From: Verrucomicrobiales bacterium
GTDB lineage: Bacteria > Verrucomicrobiota > Verrucomicrobiia > Limisphaerales > J093
NCBI GenBank assembly: GCA_024233215.1
Contig: JACKPW010000014.1
Coordinates: 1-64,000, forward strand
DNA length: 64,000 bases
Direction of reading: 5' to 3'
In this document: in pieces, positions 42,741 to 51,600 of the stretch
Layout: each line of letters begins with the position of its first letter
Position numbering within the stretch: position 1 is the stretch's first letter
Notes under the pieces: model-generated
The model's input: the letters and a program-made list of their open reading frames with translations, nothing else
What the model was told of the DNA's origin: nothing
Databases searched by the model: none
Translations under genes and position numbers: made by a program

Positions 42741-44414
42741 ATGAACGGCCAACTCATTCGAACGCTCGATGCCGGTGCGGCAGCGGGTTCATCCCCGGAC
42801 CGGTTCGCGGCAGGCTCGTCCGCCTCGCCGATCCGCAGGTTCCTGAGAGCAAGGCTCGTCAGGCTGCTGGCTGGCAGCCTGGGCAAGTGCGTATGCTACG
42901 GGACTCGCCGTCGTGTGCATGAGTCCCTCCGTGCCGGACTCGTGGGATTGTCGCTGATCGCAACGTCCGGGTGCGGCGCCTTGACACAGACGACCCGTGA
43001 AGCCGGGTCGCAGCACGAGGGTGGGACGGCGACCTCGCCTCCTTCCCATCCGACGATCCAAACGAATGCCGGGCCCGAGGCGCTCAAGCAGAAGGTGCGC
43101 GTTGTGGTGGACACGAAGCCAGCCTCGGGACTGGTGGCGACCAATGCGGCACGTGTTACCGAGAAAGCCCTGCAATGGAGGTTCTCCTGGGAAGGGTGGG
43201 ATGGTCTTTACGTGGGGATCACCGAACGGACACCGATGCCTTGGCGGACCGCGATCCGCCACCTGGACCCCCGGCTGACCAATGCCCTGGCGCGGGTTCA
43301 CCTTGAGGAGTCGAAGATGGAGGGGCACATCGGCGCCCGGGTGGCGGTGGATGCCGCCGGCTTCACGACGACGGGGGATCTGGGCGGGTTTGACGGTGGG
43401 GTCCAGTTGAGGCGATTGCGCCTCTGCGCCCAGGGCGATTGCATTCTGGTGTTGCCGGTCTCCTATGAACTCGAAGTGGGGTATGTGCCGGGAGGTTTCT
43501 ACATCGAGGACAGTTATCTTGCGTTTCAGAACCTGGGACTGCTTGGGGAACTGAAGTTCGGCCAGTTCCAAACCCCGATGAGCCTCGCCGCGGTGACCAG
43601 CAGCCGCGACATCACGTTCATGGAGGAGGCGGCTCCCGTTCAGGCGCTGGCGCCGGGCGTCAACGCCGGAGTTCAGCTCGGCAGAAGCGTCTTCAGGGAA
43701 CGCTCCACCTGGGCATTGGGCCTGTTCGGCGAGGGGTTGGGCGAAGATACGGGCGACGCCTCCAGCGACTATGCCCGGGCCATCGGCCGGATCACGTGGT
43801 TGCCGTGGTATGACATGAATGGGGGGGGAAGTCCCTCTCAGCAGTTGCTTCACCTGGGGCTGAGCGGGAACATTCTTTACTCCGCCAGCAGCAACGTGCG
43901 TTACAAATCGCGCCCGGAGAGCCATATTGCTCCGATTGTGATCGACACCGGGGCCATCGATGCCAGCGGAGCAGCGGTGTTCGACATCGAGGCCGCATGG
44001 GTAAGGGGACCGCTCTCCATCCAGGGGGAGTTCTTGAATTCGTTCGTCGATCAGACCGGCGGATCACCGCTCTACTTCCACGGTGCCTATGGGTCCGTCA
44101 GTTGGTTTCTGACCGGCGAAAGCCGGCCCTACGACCGGCGAAAGGGGGCGTTTGCCCGGCTGAAACCCTCCGAAAACGCCTCCCTCAAGGGCGGCGGCCT
44201 GGGAGCGTGGGAAGTTTCGGGGCGGGTGTCCCACACCGACCTGAATGATCGGGACATCGCCGGAGGAAGGCTGACGCTGTTCAGTGGCGGGTTGAACTGG
44301 TACCCGCACCCGCACGTTCGGTGGCAGTTCAACTACGTGCACGGTCTGGCAGACGGTTGGGTATCGTCAGGTGCCATGAACATCTTTGAGACCCGGTTGC
44401 AATTCGATTTCTGA
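42741..44414 (+). CDS. OprP/OprO-like porin
   Basis: A 557-residue protein whose second half is a beta-barrel of the phosphate-selective porin O/P family. Visible strands include FGQFQTPMSLAAVTSSRD, WALGLFGEGLGED, HLGLSGNILYSAS, AAWVRGPLSIQGEFLNSFV and the final ETRLQFDF with terminal Phe, a standard barrel end. A lipobox-like LSLIATSGCGALTQ is preceded by about 75 residues if the ATG at 42741 is used. A GTG at 42915 would place it as a normal lipoprotein signal, so the start is uncertain. Likely ion uptake across the outer membrane, and it may serve sulfate or phosphate for the neighbouring sulfatase module. That link is inferred. Confidence 0.8.
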   Translation: MNGQLIRTLDAGAAAGSSPDRFAAGSSASPIRRFLRARLVRLLAGSLGKCVCYGTRRRVHESLRAGLVGLSLIATSGCGALTQTTREAGSQHEGGTATSPPSHPTIQTNAGPEALKQKVRVVVDTKPASGLVATNAARVTEKALQWRFSWEGWDGLYVGITERTPMPWRTAIRHLDPRLTNALARVHLEESKMEGHIGARVAVDAAGFTTTGDLGGFDGGVQLRRLRLCAQGDCILVLPVSYELEVGYVPGGFYIEDSYLAFQNLGLLGELKFGQFQTPMSLAAVTSSRDITFMEEAAPVQALAPGVNAGVQLGRSVFRERSTWALGLFGEGLGEDTGDASSDYARAIGRITWLPWYDMNGGGSPSQQLLHLGLSGNILYSASSNVRYKSRPESHIAPIVIDTGAIDASGAAVFDIEAAWVRGPLSIQGEFLNSFVDQTGGSPLYFHGAYGSVSWFLTGESRPYDRRKGAFARLKPSENASLKGGGLGAWEVSGRVSHTDLNDRDIAGGRLTLFSGGLNWYPHPHVRWQFNYVHGLADGWVSSGAMNIFETRLQFDF

Positions 44415-44644
44415 GGCCCTCGTCCGGCCCCCCCCGTGGAGCAACCCGGCACGGCGCCGGGCTTCGTGTTTCTTGGGGGCCTGCCCGCCGGATCGGACAG
44501 TTTCGGGTTGATTTGTCGGGCCACAGCCCGCGTACTTGGCGGGTCACATGCTCCGGCCATCCAAGCGCGAATCGGATTCAGCCGCCGGAACAGTCCATCT
44601 CGGCACGGCGCGCGAGGATTGCGGGGCAGAGTTCGCTTACGCTT

Positions 44645-47600
44645 ATGAAACACGCTTTGTTCTCCTCGCTGATCGGAGTCGCCCTGCTGGGGGGCGCGGG
44701 GCACCCCGTGGCGGTCGCGCAACCAGCGGTCACCCGCACGCCGGGCATCGTCCTCCCGGCGGGAGCATCAGGCCTGGAGGACTTTGCCGCCCAAGAGGTG
44801 CGCCGTTACCTGTATCTTCGCACCGGTCTGCTGGCCGAGGTGCAGGCGGTGGACTCCTTGGGAGACGTTTCCGGCGGGGCCATCGTCGTGGCGCGAAATG
44901 ATCGCGGCCTTGCGAGGGGGTTGCTCCCGGACCCGGCCGCGAAACTGTCCCTGGCCACGTTGGGGGAACAGGACTACTGGCTGAAGTCGGTGAATCCGGG
45001 TGGGAGGATGGTCACCCTGATCACCGGTGGCAGCGATGTGGCGACGCTGTACGCGGCCTACGGCTTCGCCGAGAAGCTGGGCGTGCGGTTCTACCTGCAT
45101 GGTGACGTGGTTCCGGATGAACGGCTGTCCCTGCCTTTGCCGGTGGTGGACGAACGTCGCATGCCATTGTTCACGCTGCGCGGCATCCAGCCGTTTCACG
45201 ACTTTCCCGAGGGGCCGGATTGGTGGAATCAAGAGGATTACCTCGCGGTGATGGCGCAGTTGCCCAAGCTGCGGATGAACTTCTTCGGACTGCACACCTA
45301 TCCTGAAGGGGCACCGAACGCCGAGCCAACGGTCTGGATCGGGCCCGCAAGCGAAGCCGGTTCGCGCGGGGAGGTCCTGACGAGTTATCCCTCCAGCTAT
45401 CAGAACACGCGGCGGGGCAACTGGGGATACGAACCGCGCAAGACGGGGGACTTCAGTTTTGGGGCGCGGCAGTTGTTTGAGGAGGACGCCCACGGCAATG
45501 ATGTGATGTACGGGCATGCGCCGCAACCCGCCACGCAATCGGCGTGCAACGAGGTGTTCAACCGCGCCGGCGAAGTGCTGCGGGATGCCTTCAGCTACGC
45601 GCGGTCGCTGGGGGTGAGGACCTGCGTGGGGACCGAGACGCCCCTCACCATCCCGGCCGATGTCCAGGCCCGGTTGAGGGCCGCAGGCAAGGATCCTGCG
45701 GCCGGCGAGGTGGTCCGCGAGGTTTACGAGGGAATATTTCGCCGGATCATGGCGACGTACCCCGTGGATTACTACTGGCTTTGGACCCCGGAGTCCTGGA
45801 CCTGGCAGGGGACCAGCTCCGCCCAGGTGTTCGATGCCCTCGCAGACATCGGATTGGCTGCCAATGCGTTGCGGCGAACCGAGGCGCCGTTCCAGCTCGC
45901 CACCTGCGGCTGGGTCCTGGGGCCGCCGGATGACCGATCGAAGTTTGGCCGCATCCTGCCTGCGGGCATGGCGGTGAGTTGCATCAACCGCCAGGTGGGC
46001 ATGGAGCCGGTCGATCCCGCGTTCCGGGAGGTGGTGGGGCGCGGCAAGTGGGCGATTCCCTGGCTGGAGGACGATCCCGCTCTGACCTCGCCTCAGTTGT
46101 GGGTGGGGCGCATGCGACGCGATGCCGCGGATGCCCGCCGCTATGGGTGCGACGGGTTGATGGGGATCCACTGGCGCACCCGGGCGGTGGCGCTGAACGT
46201 GGCGGCCTTGGCGGCCGGGGCCTGGGATCAAAGCGGCTGGAACCGCCAGCCGCTCGCCCCGCCGCAGGAACCGCTGCGGCCCGGGCCGGAGGGGGGACGC
46301 TACGCGACGTTTCCCGGGGCGCCCATTGAAGGAGCAGCCGATCCGGAGATCTATCGCAGCGTGCGTTACGATGTGAGCCGATACACCCTTCCCGTACCGA
46401 ACGGCACGTACCGGGTGACCCTGAAGTTCTGTGAACCGCACTATACCGAGGCGGGGAAACGCGCCTTTGGCGTGAAGCTCCAGGGCCGGACGGTGATTGA
46501 GCGGCTCGACATCCTCGAGCGCGTCCCGCGCAACCGCGCTCTGGATCTCGCCTTCGAGGATGTGGCGGTGACGGACGGATGGCTGAAGATCGAGTTCCCC
46601 AGGATCGTTGAGTATCCTTCCATTGCCGGCATCGTGGTGGAAGGGAACGGGCGGCCCTGGCGGGTGAATTGCGGGGGGCCTGCGGTGGGGGACTACATCG
46701 CGGACTGGCCGGCGACCCCCGCTGAACAGGAGAACTTCGTTGCCGCCGCGGATTACTACCTCGATTGGGCGACGCAGGGTCTTGGCTCCGATGTGGCGGT
46801 TCCCGTGGCCGCGATTCTGGCGGAGATGGACTGTCACCTGCCGCGTCCGTCGGAGTGGATCAACGGTCCCGGGGGCATCTCGCCGGATTCCCGCCCCTGG
46901 TCGACGGTGAGTCGGGATTATGATTTTGTTGAGCGACTGGAGGCCCTGACGGACGACGTGAGCGGCGCGGGCAACCAGGCACGTTTCGCTTACTGGTTGA
47001 ACACGTTCCAATACCTGCGGGCGGTGGCGGAACTACGCTGTGCCTGGTCGCAGTTTAATCAGGCATTGCAGGCGGCCCGGGACGCCGCGGACCCGGCCCG
47101 GAAAGCCACCCTGGCGCGGGAGCAGGCCCTGCCGGCGCGGATTGCGCTGGTGGCCCGGTTGGCGACGGTCTACCAACACCTCCTGGCAACGGTCTCCACT
47201 TCCGGGGAACTGGGTACGGTGGCGAACTGGGAGCAGCACATCCTTCCCGGATTGATGGACGGTCCCGGAGTCGAACTTGAGGCCCTGCTGGGCCATCCGC
47301 TGCCGGTCGAGGCGAGACTCAGCCTGACCTATCAGGGCCCCACACGGGTCATTGTGCCGACGGTACGAAGCAGTTTCAGTCCGGCGGAGCCCATTGCCAT
47401 CCGGGTCCTCCTCCTGGCGCAGGAGGCCCCCCGGTCCGCCACCATCCACTGGCGCAAACTGGGGCAGGGTGGTTTCAACGAGGCGCCGTTGGTGCGGTTC
47501 GCCCGGGGCGTCTATCGCGCGAACCTGCCGATGCAGGCCTCGGCGGGACGGGACCTCGAGTACTACGTTGAGGTCGTGGACGGCGAAGGGCGGGAGATTC

Positions 47601-47665
47601 GGTTCCCCGCAACGGCGCCATCACTCAACCAGACCCTGGTCCGGATGCCGCTGGCCGCCCGTTGA
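44645..47665 (+). CDS. Secreted glycosidase-like protein with malectin domain
   Basis: A 1006-residue exported protein beginning MKHALFSSLIGVALLGGAGH. Residues about 30-150 resemble the N-terminal domain of GH67/GH115-type alpha-glucuronidases (GLEDFAAQEVRRYLYLRTG, DVATLYAAYGFAEKLGVRFY). A TIM-barrel-like middle follows, with PKLRMNFFGLHTYP and WLWTPESWTWQGTS. A malectin-like carbohydrate-binding domain lies near 580-680 (NGTYRVTLKFCEPHYTEAGKRAFGV). The last 330 residues are a helical part plus a beta-sandwich. Role in plant or algal polysaccharide degradation is plausible, but no catalytic pair was assigned. It starts 230 bases after the porin gene. Confidence 0.75.
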   Translation: MKHALFSSLIGVALLGGAGHPVAVAQPAVTRTPGIVLPAGASGLEDFAAQEVRRYLYLRTGLLAEVQAVDSLGDVSGGAIVVARNDRGLARGLLPDPAAKLSLATLGEQDYWLKSVNPGGRMVTLITGGSDVATLYAAYGFAEKLGVRFYLHGDVVPDERLSLPLPVVDERRMPLFTLRGIQPFHDFPEGPDWWNQEDYLAVMAQLPKLRMNFFGLHTYPEGAPNAEPTVWIGPASEAGSRGEVLTSYPSSYQNTRRGNWGYEPRKTGDFSFGARQLFEEDAHGNDVMYGHAPQPATQSACNEVFNRAGEVLRDAFSYARSLGVRTCVGTETPLTIPADVQARLRAAGKDPAAGEVVREVYEGIFRRIMATYPVDYYWLWTPESWTWQGTSSAQVFDALADIGLAANALRRTEAPFQLATCGWVLGPPDDRSKFGRILPAGMAVSCINRQVGMEPVDPAFREVVGRGKWAIPWLEDDPALTSPQLWVGRMRRDAADARRYGCDGLMGIHWRTRAVALNVAALAAGAWDQSGWNRQPLAPPQEPLRPGPEGGRYATFPGAPIEGAADPEIYRSVRYDVSRYTLPVPNGTYRVTLKFCEPHYTEAGKRAFGVKLQGRTVIERLDILERVPRNRALDLAFEDVAVTDGWLKIEFPRIVEYPSIAGIVVEGNGRPWRVNCGGPAVGDYIADWPATPAEQENFVAAADYYLDWATQGLGSDVAVPVAAILAEMDCHLPRPSEWINGPGGISPDSRPWSTVSRDYDFVERLEALTDDVSGAGNQARFAYWLNTFQYLRAVAELRCAWSQFNQALQAARDAADPARKATLAREQALPARIALVARLATVYQHLLATVSTSGELGTVANWEQHILPGLMDGPGVELEALLGHPLPVEARLSLTYQGPTRVIVPTVRSSFSPAEPIAIRVLLLAQEAPRSATIHWRKLGQGGFNEAPLVRFARGVYRANLPMQASAGRDLEYYVEVVDGEGREIRFPATAPSLNQTLVRMPLAAR

Positions 47666-47743
47666 TCGCTTCCCCGCGAGTTCCTCGAGGGAGGGTTGGA
47701 CAGCCGCCGCGTGGGGGCGCATAATGGGCTGGCGTTTGCAGTC

Positions 47744-48052
47744 ATGGAGACCTACTTCGAGAATCTCACGGCGAAAGAAGGCAGCACACGAAAGCTGGTT
47801 CAGGACTTGGGGGTGCTGCTCCGGGATACCGAGTCGGTCTTCGCCGCCTCGGTCGGCACGTTGGCGGATCGCTCGAAGGCGGATCTCAAGGCTCGATTCG
47901 ACCGGGTGAAAGCGGCGTACGACCGTTTGGAGAACGCCACCAGCGCCGGAGCGCGTTGTGCCGACCACTATATTCGGGAGAAGCCGATGCGTGCCGTGGG
48001 GATTGCGTTTGGTGTGGGGTTGTTGCTGGGTTTTGCCCGCCGCCGGAGTTGA
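47744..48052 (+). CDS. DUF883 (ElaB/YqjD-like) membrane-anchored protein
   Basis: A 102-residue protein with a heptad-rich helical body (TRKLVQDLGVLLRDTESVFA, KADLKARFDRVKAAYDRLE) and a C-terminal membrane anchor (AVGIAFGVGLLLGFARRRS), the layout of ElaB/YqjD family proteins. In enterobacteria such proteins tether ribosomes to the membrane in stationary phase. That role is not tested here. The start METYFENL is chosen because upstream in-frame sequence is not family-like. It precedes the glnB gene by 140 bases. Confidence 0.82.
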   Translation: METYFENLTAKEGSTRKLVQDLGVLLRDTESVFAASVGTLADRSKADLKARFDRVKAAYDRLENATSAGARCADHYIREKPMRAVGIAFGVGLLLGFARRRS

Positions 48053-48146
48053 GCGCCGGTGAGGTGCTCCCGGGACCTTGCAGGGATTGTTGCCGGGTGT
48101 TTTCGCCACGCTGCCGCAGGAAAGTCGCCGCCCCTTGCGATTGCTG

Positions 48147-48174
48147 TTTACAGGTCGCGACCTCGTCGTAAAAT
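48147..48174 (+). promoter_or_regulatory. Sigma-70-type promoter with spacer palindrome for glnB
   Basis: TTTACA (48147-48152) and TAAAAT (48169-48174) each differ from the sigma-70 consensus at one position and are separated by 16 bases. The spacer contains a perfect 10-base palindrome, GGTCGCGACC (48153-48162), a candidate repressor or activator site. The start site would fall near 48181, giving a 5' leader of about 12 bases before the glnB start. Confidence 0.6.
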
Positions 48175-48192
48175 GCACCTCGCGATAGTCCC

Positions 48193-48531
48193 ATGAAGAA
48201 GATTGAAGCAGTCATTAAACCGTTCCGACTGGAGGATGTCCGCCAGGCGCTGAGTGACATCGGGGTGCAGGGCATGACCGTCTGTGAGGTCAAAGGTTTT
48301 GGCCGGCAGAAGGGGCATACAGAGATCTACCGCGGGAGCGAGTACACGGTGGATTTTCTTCCCAAGATCAAGCTGGAACTGGTGGTGGCGGACGACCAGG
48401 TGGACAGCGCCACCGAGGCCATTGTCAAGGCGGCCAAGACGGGCAAGATCGGGGACGGGAAGGTGTTCGTGCTCCCGGTGGAGGAGGCCGTGCGCATCCG
48501 GACGGGAGAGCAGGCCGAGAGCGCACTCTGA
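48193..48531 (+). CDS. glnB: Nitrogen regulatory protein P-II
   Basis: A 112-residue P-II protein. The T-loop contains Tyr51 in YRGSEYTVDFLPK, the usual uridylylation site, and the B-loop IVKAAKTGKIGDGKVFVLPV and C-loop complete the ATP/2-oxoglutarate pocket. P-II proteins are trimeric cytoplasmic sensors of nitrogen and energy status that control glutamine synthetase, AmtB and other targets. No amtB or glnA gene is in the window, so GlnB versus GlnK cannot be decided. It has its own clear promoter with a spacer palindrome, and it is followed by the probable replication origin and dnaA. Confidence 0.97.
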   Translation: MKKIEAVIKPFRLEDVRQALSDIGVQGMTVCEVKGFGRQKGHTEIYRGSEYTVDFLPKIKLELVVADDQVDSATEAIVKAAKTGKIGDGKVFVLPVEEAVRIRTGEQAESAL

Positions 48532-48609
48532 GGTGGGGGCTTCCGGGTCCGGCGAGCTGTCATCGCGGCTGACCGGGGAAGATTGGAGACTGTTCAGGTG
48601 ATGGGTTTT

Positions 48610-48960
48610 GTGGGGCGGATGGGGCGGTTTTGCAGGGGGTTTCCGAGGCTGTGAATAACTTGGGAAGATATTTGAATATGTTCTGCTCGCCAGCTGACAC
48701 ATCTCCCCGTAGAACGCCCCGGTGTGCAATGGCCGACAACCAACCGGCGGATGGCACTTGGGCGGGCGTTATCGACGGGGTGCTGACCGCTGTAGACAAC
48801 CAACTGGTTACAAGATGTTTATGAAGATCGCTGCGGGAATTCTAGAGGTTTTGGTCGGGGCACACACGGGGCGGTCCGCCGGAGTTTGGCTGCGTTCCGC
48901 GTAACTGGCTATCCGCGGCCAGGTTACGCGGAGGTTACGCGCACCGGTGAATAACTTTTC
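48610..48960. other. Probable chromosomal origin (oriC) upstream of dnaA
   Basis: The 463-base gap between glnB and dnaA has no credible gene. It contains DnaA-box-like sites: TGTGAATAA (48650-48658, one mismatch to TGTGGATAA), GGTGAATAA (48946-48954, two) and TGTAGACAA (48791-48799, two). An AT-rich stretch (about 48651-48685) could be the unwinding element. GACAACCAAC occurs twice (48735-48744, 48795-48804) and AGGTTACGCG twice (48921-48930, 48932-48941). Adjacency to dnaA is the strongest argument. No GC-skew test was possible. Confidence 0.55.
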
Positions 48961-48994
48961 GGCTGATCGACCTTTACAACCCCACAACCGACCC

Positions 48995-50371
48995 ATGCAA
49001 TCTCCCTGTCAGAAACTCTGGTTTGATCTGCGCCGCGTGCTGCGCGGCATGGTCACGCCCGAGATTTTCAACCTCTGGTTCGCGAGCCTCAAGGCGAAGC
49101 AGTTGACGGAGAGTGAACTGACCATCGAGGCGGGAAACGACTTCCACGAGCTCTGGCTGACGAACAACTACCAGACCCTGCTCCAGGACATCCTGAAACA
49201 CGTCAGTGGGCGGCAAATCCAGGTGCGGTTCCTTGCCGCTGATCGCAACGGTGCCACGGTGGAACCGCCGGTACCCACGGCGCCCGTGGCCACCCTCCCC
49301 CCACGCCCGCGGGTCCGTCCTCCGGAGGCCGGACCGATGCCGGGGGACCTGAACCCGCACTACAGCTTCGACACCTTTGTGGTGGGGAACAACTCGAGCT
49401 TCGCGCATGCGGCCGCCCTTGCGGTGGCGCAGTCGCCCGGGAAGTCCTGGAACCCGCTGTTCATCTACGGGGGCACCGGGTTGGGCAAGACCCATCTGCT
49501 GCACGCGGTTGGGCAGACGGTCAGCCGGGAGCGTCGGAACGCGCGGGTTCTCTACGTCACCACCGAGCGGTTCACCAACGAGTTCATCGAGGGGATTCAG
49601 AACAACGACCTCAACCGGTTCCGCCGGAAATACCGGCACTTGGATCTCCTGCTGATCGATGACATTCAGTTCCTCCAGAAGAAGGACCGCATTCAGGAGG
49701 AGTTCTTTCACACCTTTAACGCGCTGCATGAGGCACATCGCCAGATTGTGCTTGCTTCGGACCGGCCCGTTGGGGCCATCGAGGATCTGGAGCAGCGGTT
49801 GGTCTCTCGTTTTGAGTGGGGCTTGATCACGGATTTGCAGCCACCGGATGTCGAGACCCGCATGGCGATCGTCCGCAAGAAGCAACGGCAGTACAACGTG
49901 GACCTGCCGGCGCCGGTGGTGGAGTTCCTGGCGGAGCGGTTCCGGTCCAACGTACGCCGCCTGGAAGGGGCGCTGGCCAAACTCGGGGCCACGATCACCC
50001 TGGCCAAGCGCAACGTCGGGGATATCACGCTGGACTTCGCGGAGCGCACCCTGCGGGAACTGCTGCTCGAAGAAAGCCGGCATGTGGTCACCATCGACAT
50101 GATCCAGCGGGCGGTGTCGTCCCACTACGACATTCGCCTGGCGGACATGACCAGTCGGCGCCGTCCCGAGCACATCGCCTTTGCCCGGCAGGTGGCGATG
50201 TTCCTTACCCGGGAACTGACCTCTCTGTCGCTTTCGGCCATCGGGGAGGCGTATGGCGGGCGTGATCACGGCACGGTGCTGCACGCCTGCCGGTTGGTAG
50301 GGGGACGCATGGAGGTCGATCCCCACGTGAAGCAGACGATTGACCTGCTGCACCGGCAGTTGCAGACCTAG
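48995..50371 (+). CDS. dnaA: Chromosomal replication initiator protein DnaA
   Basis: A 458-residue DnaA. The N-terminal domain I (LWFDLRRVLRGMVTPEIFNLWF) is followed by a short Pro-rich linker (VPTAPVATLPPRPRVRPP). The AAA+ domain has Walker A GGTGLGKT (about 159-166) and Walker B LLLIDDIQFL. Domain IV carries the DnaA signature LSAIGEAYGGRDHGTVLHA, which binds DnaA boxes. It opens the origin and loads DnaB. I prefer the ATG MQSPCQKLW to a GTG 48 bases upstream because that GTG overlaps a candidate DnaA box and would add a non-conserved leader. A DnaA box in the upstream DNA may allow autoregulation. Confidence 0.96.
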   Translation: MQSPCQKLWFDLRRVLRGMVTPEIFNLWFASLKAKQLTESELTIEAGNDFHELWLTNNYQTLLQDILKHVSGRQIQVRFLAADRNGATVEPPVPTAPVATLPPRPRVRPPEAGPMPGDLNPHYSFDTFVVGNNSSFAHAAALAVAQSPGKSWNPLFIYGGTGLGKTHLLHAVGQTVSRERRNARVLYVTTERFTNEFIEGIQNNDLNRFRRKYRHLDLLLIDDIQFLQKKDRIQEEFFHTFNALHEAHRQIVLASDRPVGAIEDLEQRLVSRFEWGLITDLQPPDVETRMAIVRKKQRQYNVDLPAPVVEFLAERFRSNVRRLEGALAKLGATITLAKRNVGDITLDFAERTLRELLLEESRHVVTIDMIQRAVSSHYDIRLADMTSRRRPEHIAFARQVAMFLTRELTSLSLSAIGEAYGGRDHGTVLHACRLVGGRMEVDPHVKQTIDLLHRQLQT

Positions 50372-50404
50372 GGCAGGGCGGCGGCGGCAACCGTTTCACT
50401 GCAC

Positions 50405-50419
50405 GGCCCCTCCGGGGCC
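50405..50419 (+). terminator. Weak hairpin after dnaA
   Basis: A 6-bp GC stem (50405-50410 with 50414-50419) around a 3-base loop lies 34 bases after the dnaA stop and just before CCTTTCCC. It is the only obvious stem in the 68-base gap before the ABC ATPase gene. It lacks a real T-run, so read-through is likely. Confidence 0.35.
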
Positions 50420-50439
50420 CTTTCCCGCAAGCCCCTCTC

Positions 50440-51435
50440 ATGAGCGTCATTGAGGTCGACCGCCTGAGCCGCACCTATCGCACCCACCGCAAGCGTCCCG
50501 GGCTGCGGGGGGCGTTGACCGGACTGTTTCGGCGGGAGATCCAGGAGACGGTGGCGGTGGATGCGGTGAGCTTCCGGGTTGAGGAGGGGGAACTCGTGGG
50601 CTTTCTCGGGCCGAACGGGGCCGGCAAGACCACCACATTGAAGATGCTCTCCGGTTTGCTCCATCCCACGGCCGGGGCGGCGCGAGTGCTGGGGCATGTT
50701 CCGTGGGAGCGGAGCGACGGCTATCGCCGGCAGTTCGCCCTCCTGCTCGGCCAGAAGAACCAGCTGTGGTGGGATCTGCCGTCGCGCGAGTCCCTGGAAC
50801 TCAACGCCCGGATCTACGGCATCCCCAGACGGCAACTCGAGGCAACCACGGCCGAGCTCGCGGGACTCCTCGGGGTCACCGACAAGCTGGGGGTGATGGT
50901 GCGCGAGTTGTCCCTGGGGGAGCGGATGAAGATGGAACTGATCGCTGCGCTTCTGCATCAGCCGCGAGTGCTGTTCCTGGACGAGCCCACCATCGGCCTC
51001 GATGTCGTGTCCCAGAAAACCGTGCGGGAGTTTCTCAAGCATCACAACACCACCCGCCGGACCACAATCCTGCTGACCAGCCATTACATGGCGGATATCC
51101 AGGAGTTGTGCGACCGCGTGCTGGTGATCCATCGGGGGCGTCTGCAGTTTGACGGACGACTGGAGGAGGTCCTGGACCGTTTTGTGGACTTCAAGCTCGT
51201 CACGATTCACTGCGATCCCGGAGGGATGCCCACGACCCTTGATGCCTCCCGGTACGGGGAGGTGATTGAGCGGGATTCCGGGATGATCCGTCTCCGGGTG
51301 AAGCGCAACCGGGTCATCCCCACCTGCAAGGCGTTGCTGGACGAGCTTCCGGTGCGGGACATCGACATCCAGGAAGTCCCCATCGAGGAAGTGATTCGAA
51401 GAGTGTTCTCGGAGGGGGAGACCCAGGGGGGATGA
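50440..51435 (+). CDS. ABC transporter ATP-binding protein (COG4586-like)
   Basis: A 331-residue cytoplasmic ATPase. Walker A is GPNGAGKT (57-64), the ABC signature region is ELSLGERMKMEL and Walker B is VLFLDEPTIGLD. The segments LLGQKNQLWWDLPSRESLEL and FDGRLEEVLDRFVDFKLVTI are diagnostic of the COG4586 type, which works with two ABC-2 permeases of the COG4587/COG3694 kind. Those two permeases are encoded at 21353-23113 in this window, not next door, so this is probably their missing partner. The exported substrate is unknown. The gene follows dnaA by 68 bases. Confidence 0.9.
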   Translation: MSVIEVDRLSRTYRTHRKRPGLRGALTGLFRREIQETVAVDAVSFRVEEGELVGFLGPNGAGKTTTLKMLSGLLHPTAGAARVLGHVPWERSDGYRRQFALLLGQKNQLWWDLPSRESLELNARIYGIPRRQLEATTAELAGLLGVTDKLGVMVRELSLGERMKMELIAALLHQPRVLFLDEPTIGLDVVSQKTVREFLKHHNTTRRTTILLTSHYMADIQELCDRVLVIHRGRLQFDGRLEEVLDRFVDFKLVTIHCDPGGMPTTLDASRYGEVIERDSGMIRLRVKRNRVIPTCKALLDELPVRDIDIQEVPIEEVIRRVFSEGETQGG

Positions 51436-51600
51436 GGACGGGCGTTTCTTCCCCGGCACACGGATCTTATGCACGGTCGCGCTGGGAAGCGGCCAGCTTG
51501 GGTTGACTGTGCGGAGTGGCGGGGTAGGCTCGCACGAGCGGATTCGCCGTCCCCGAAAACCTCGAGGTGAAGGTCGTTGTTCCGCACCCGACTGATCTGT

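Noticed and set aside
44768..47011. 747-codon minus-strand open frame
   Set aside because: Antisense to the malectin-containing gene, which has a signal peptide and domains. No independent support.
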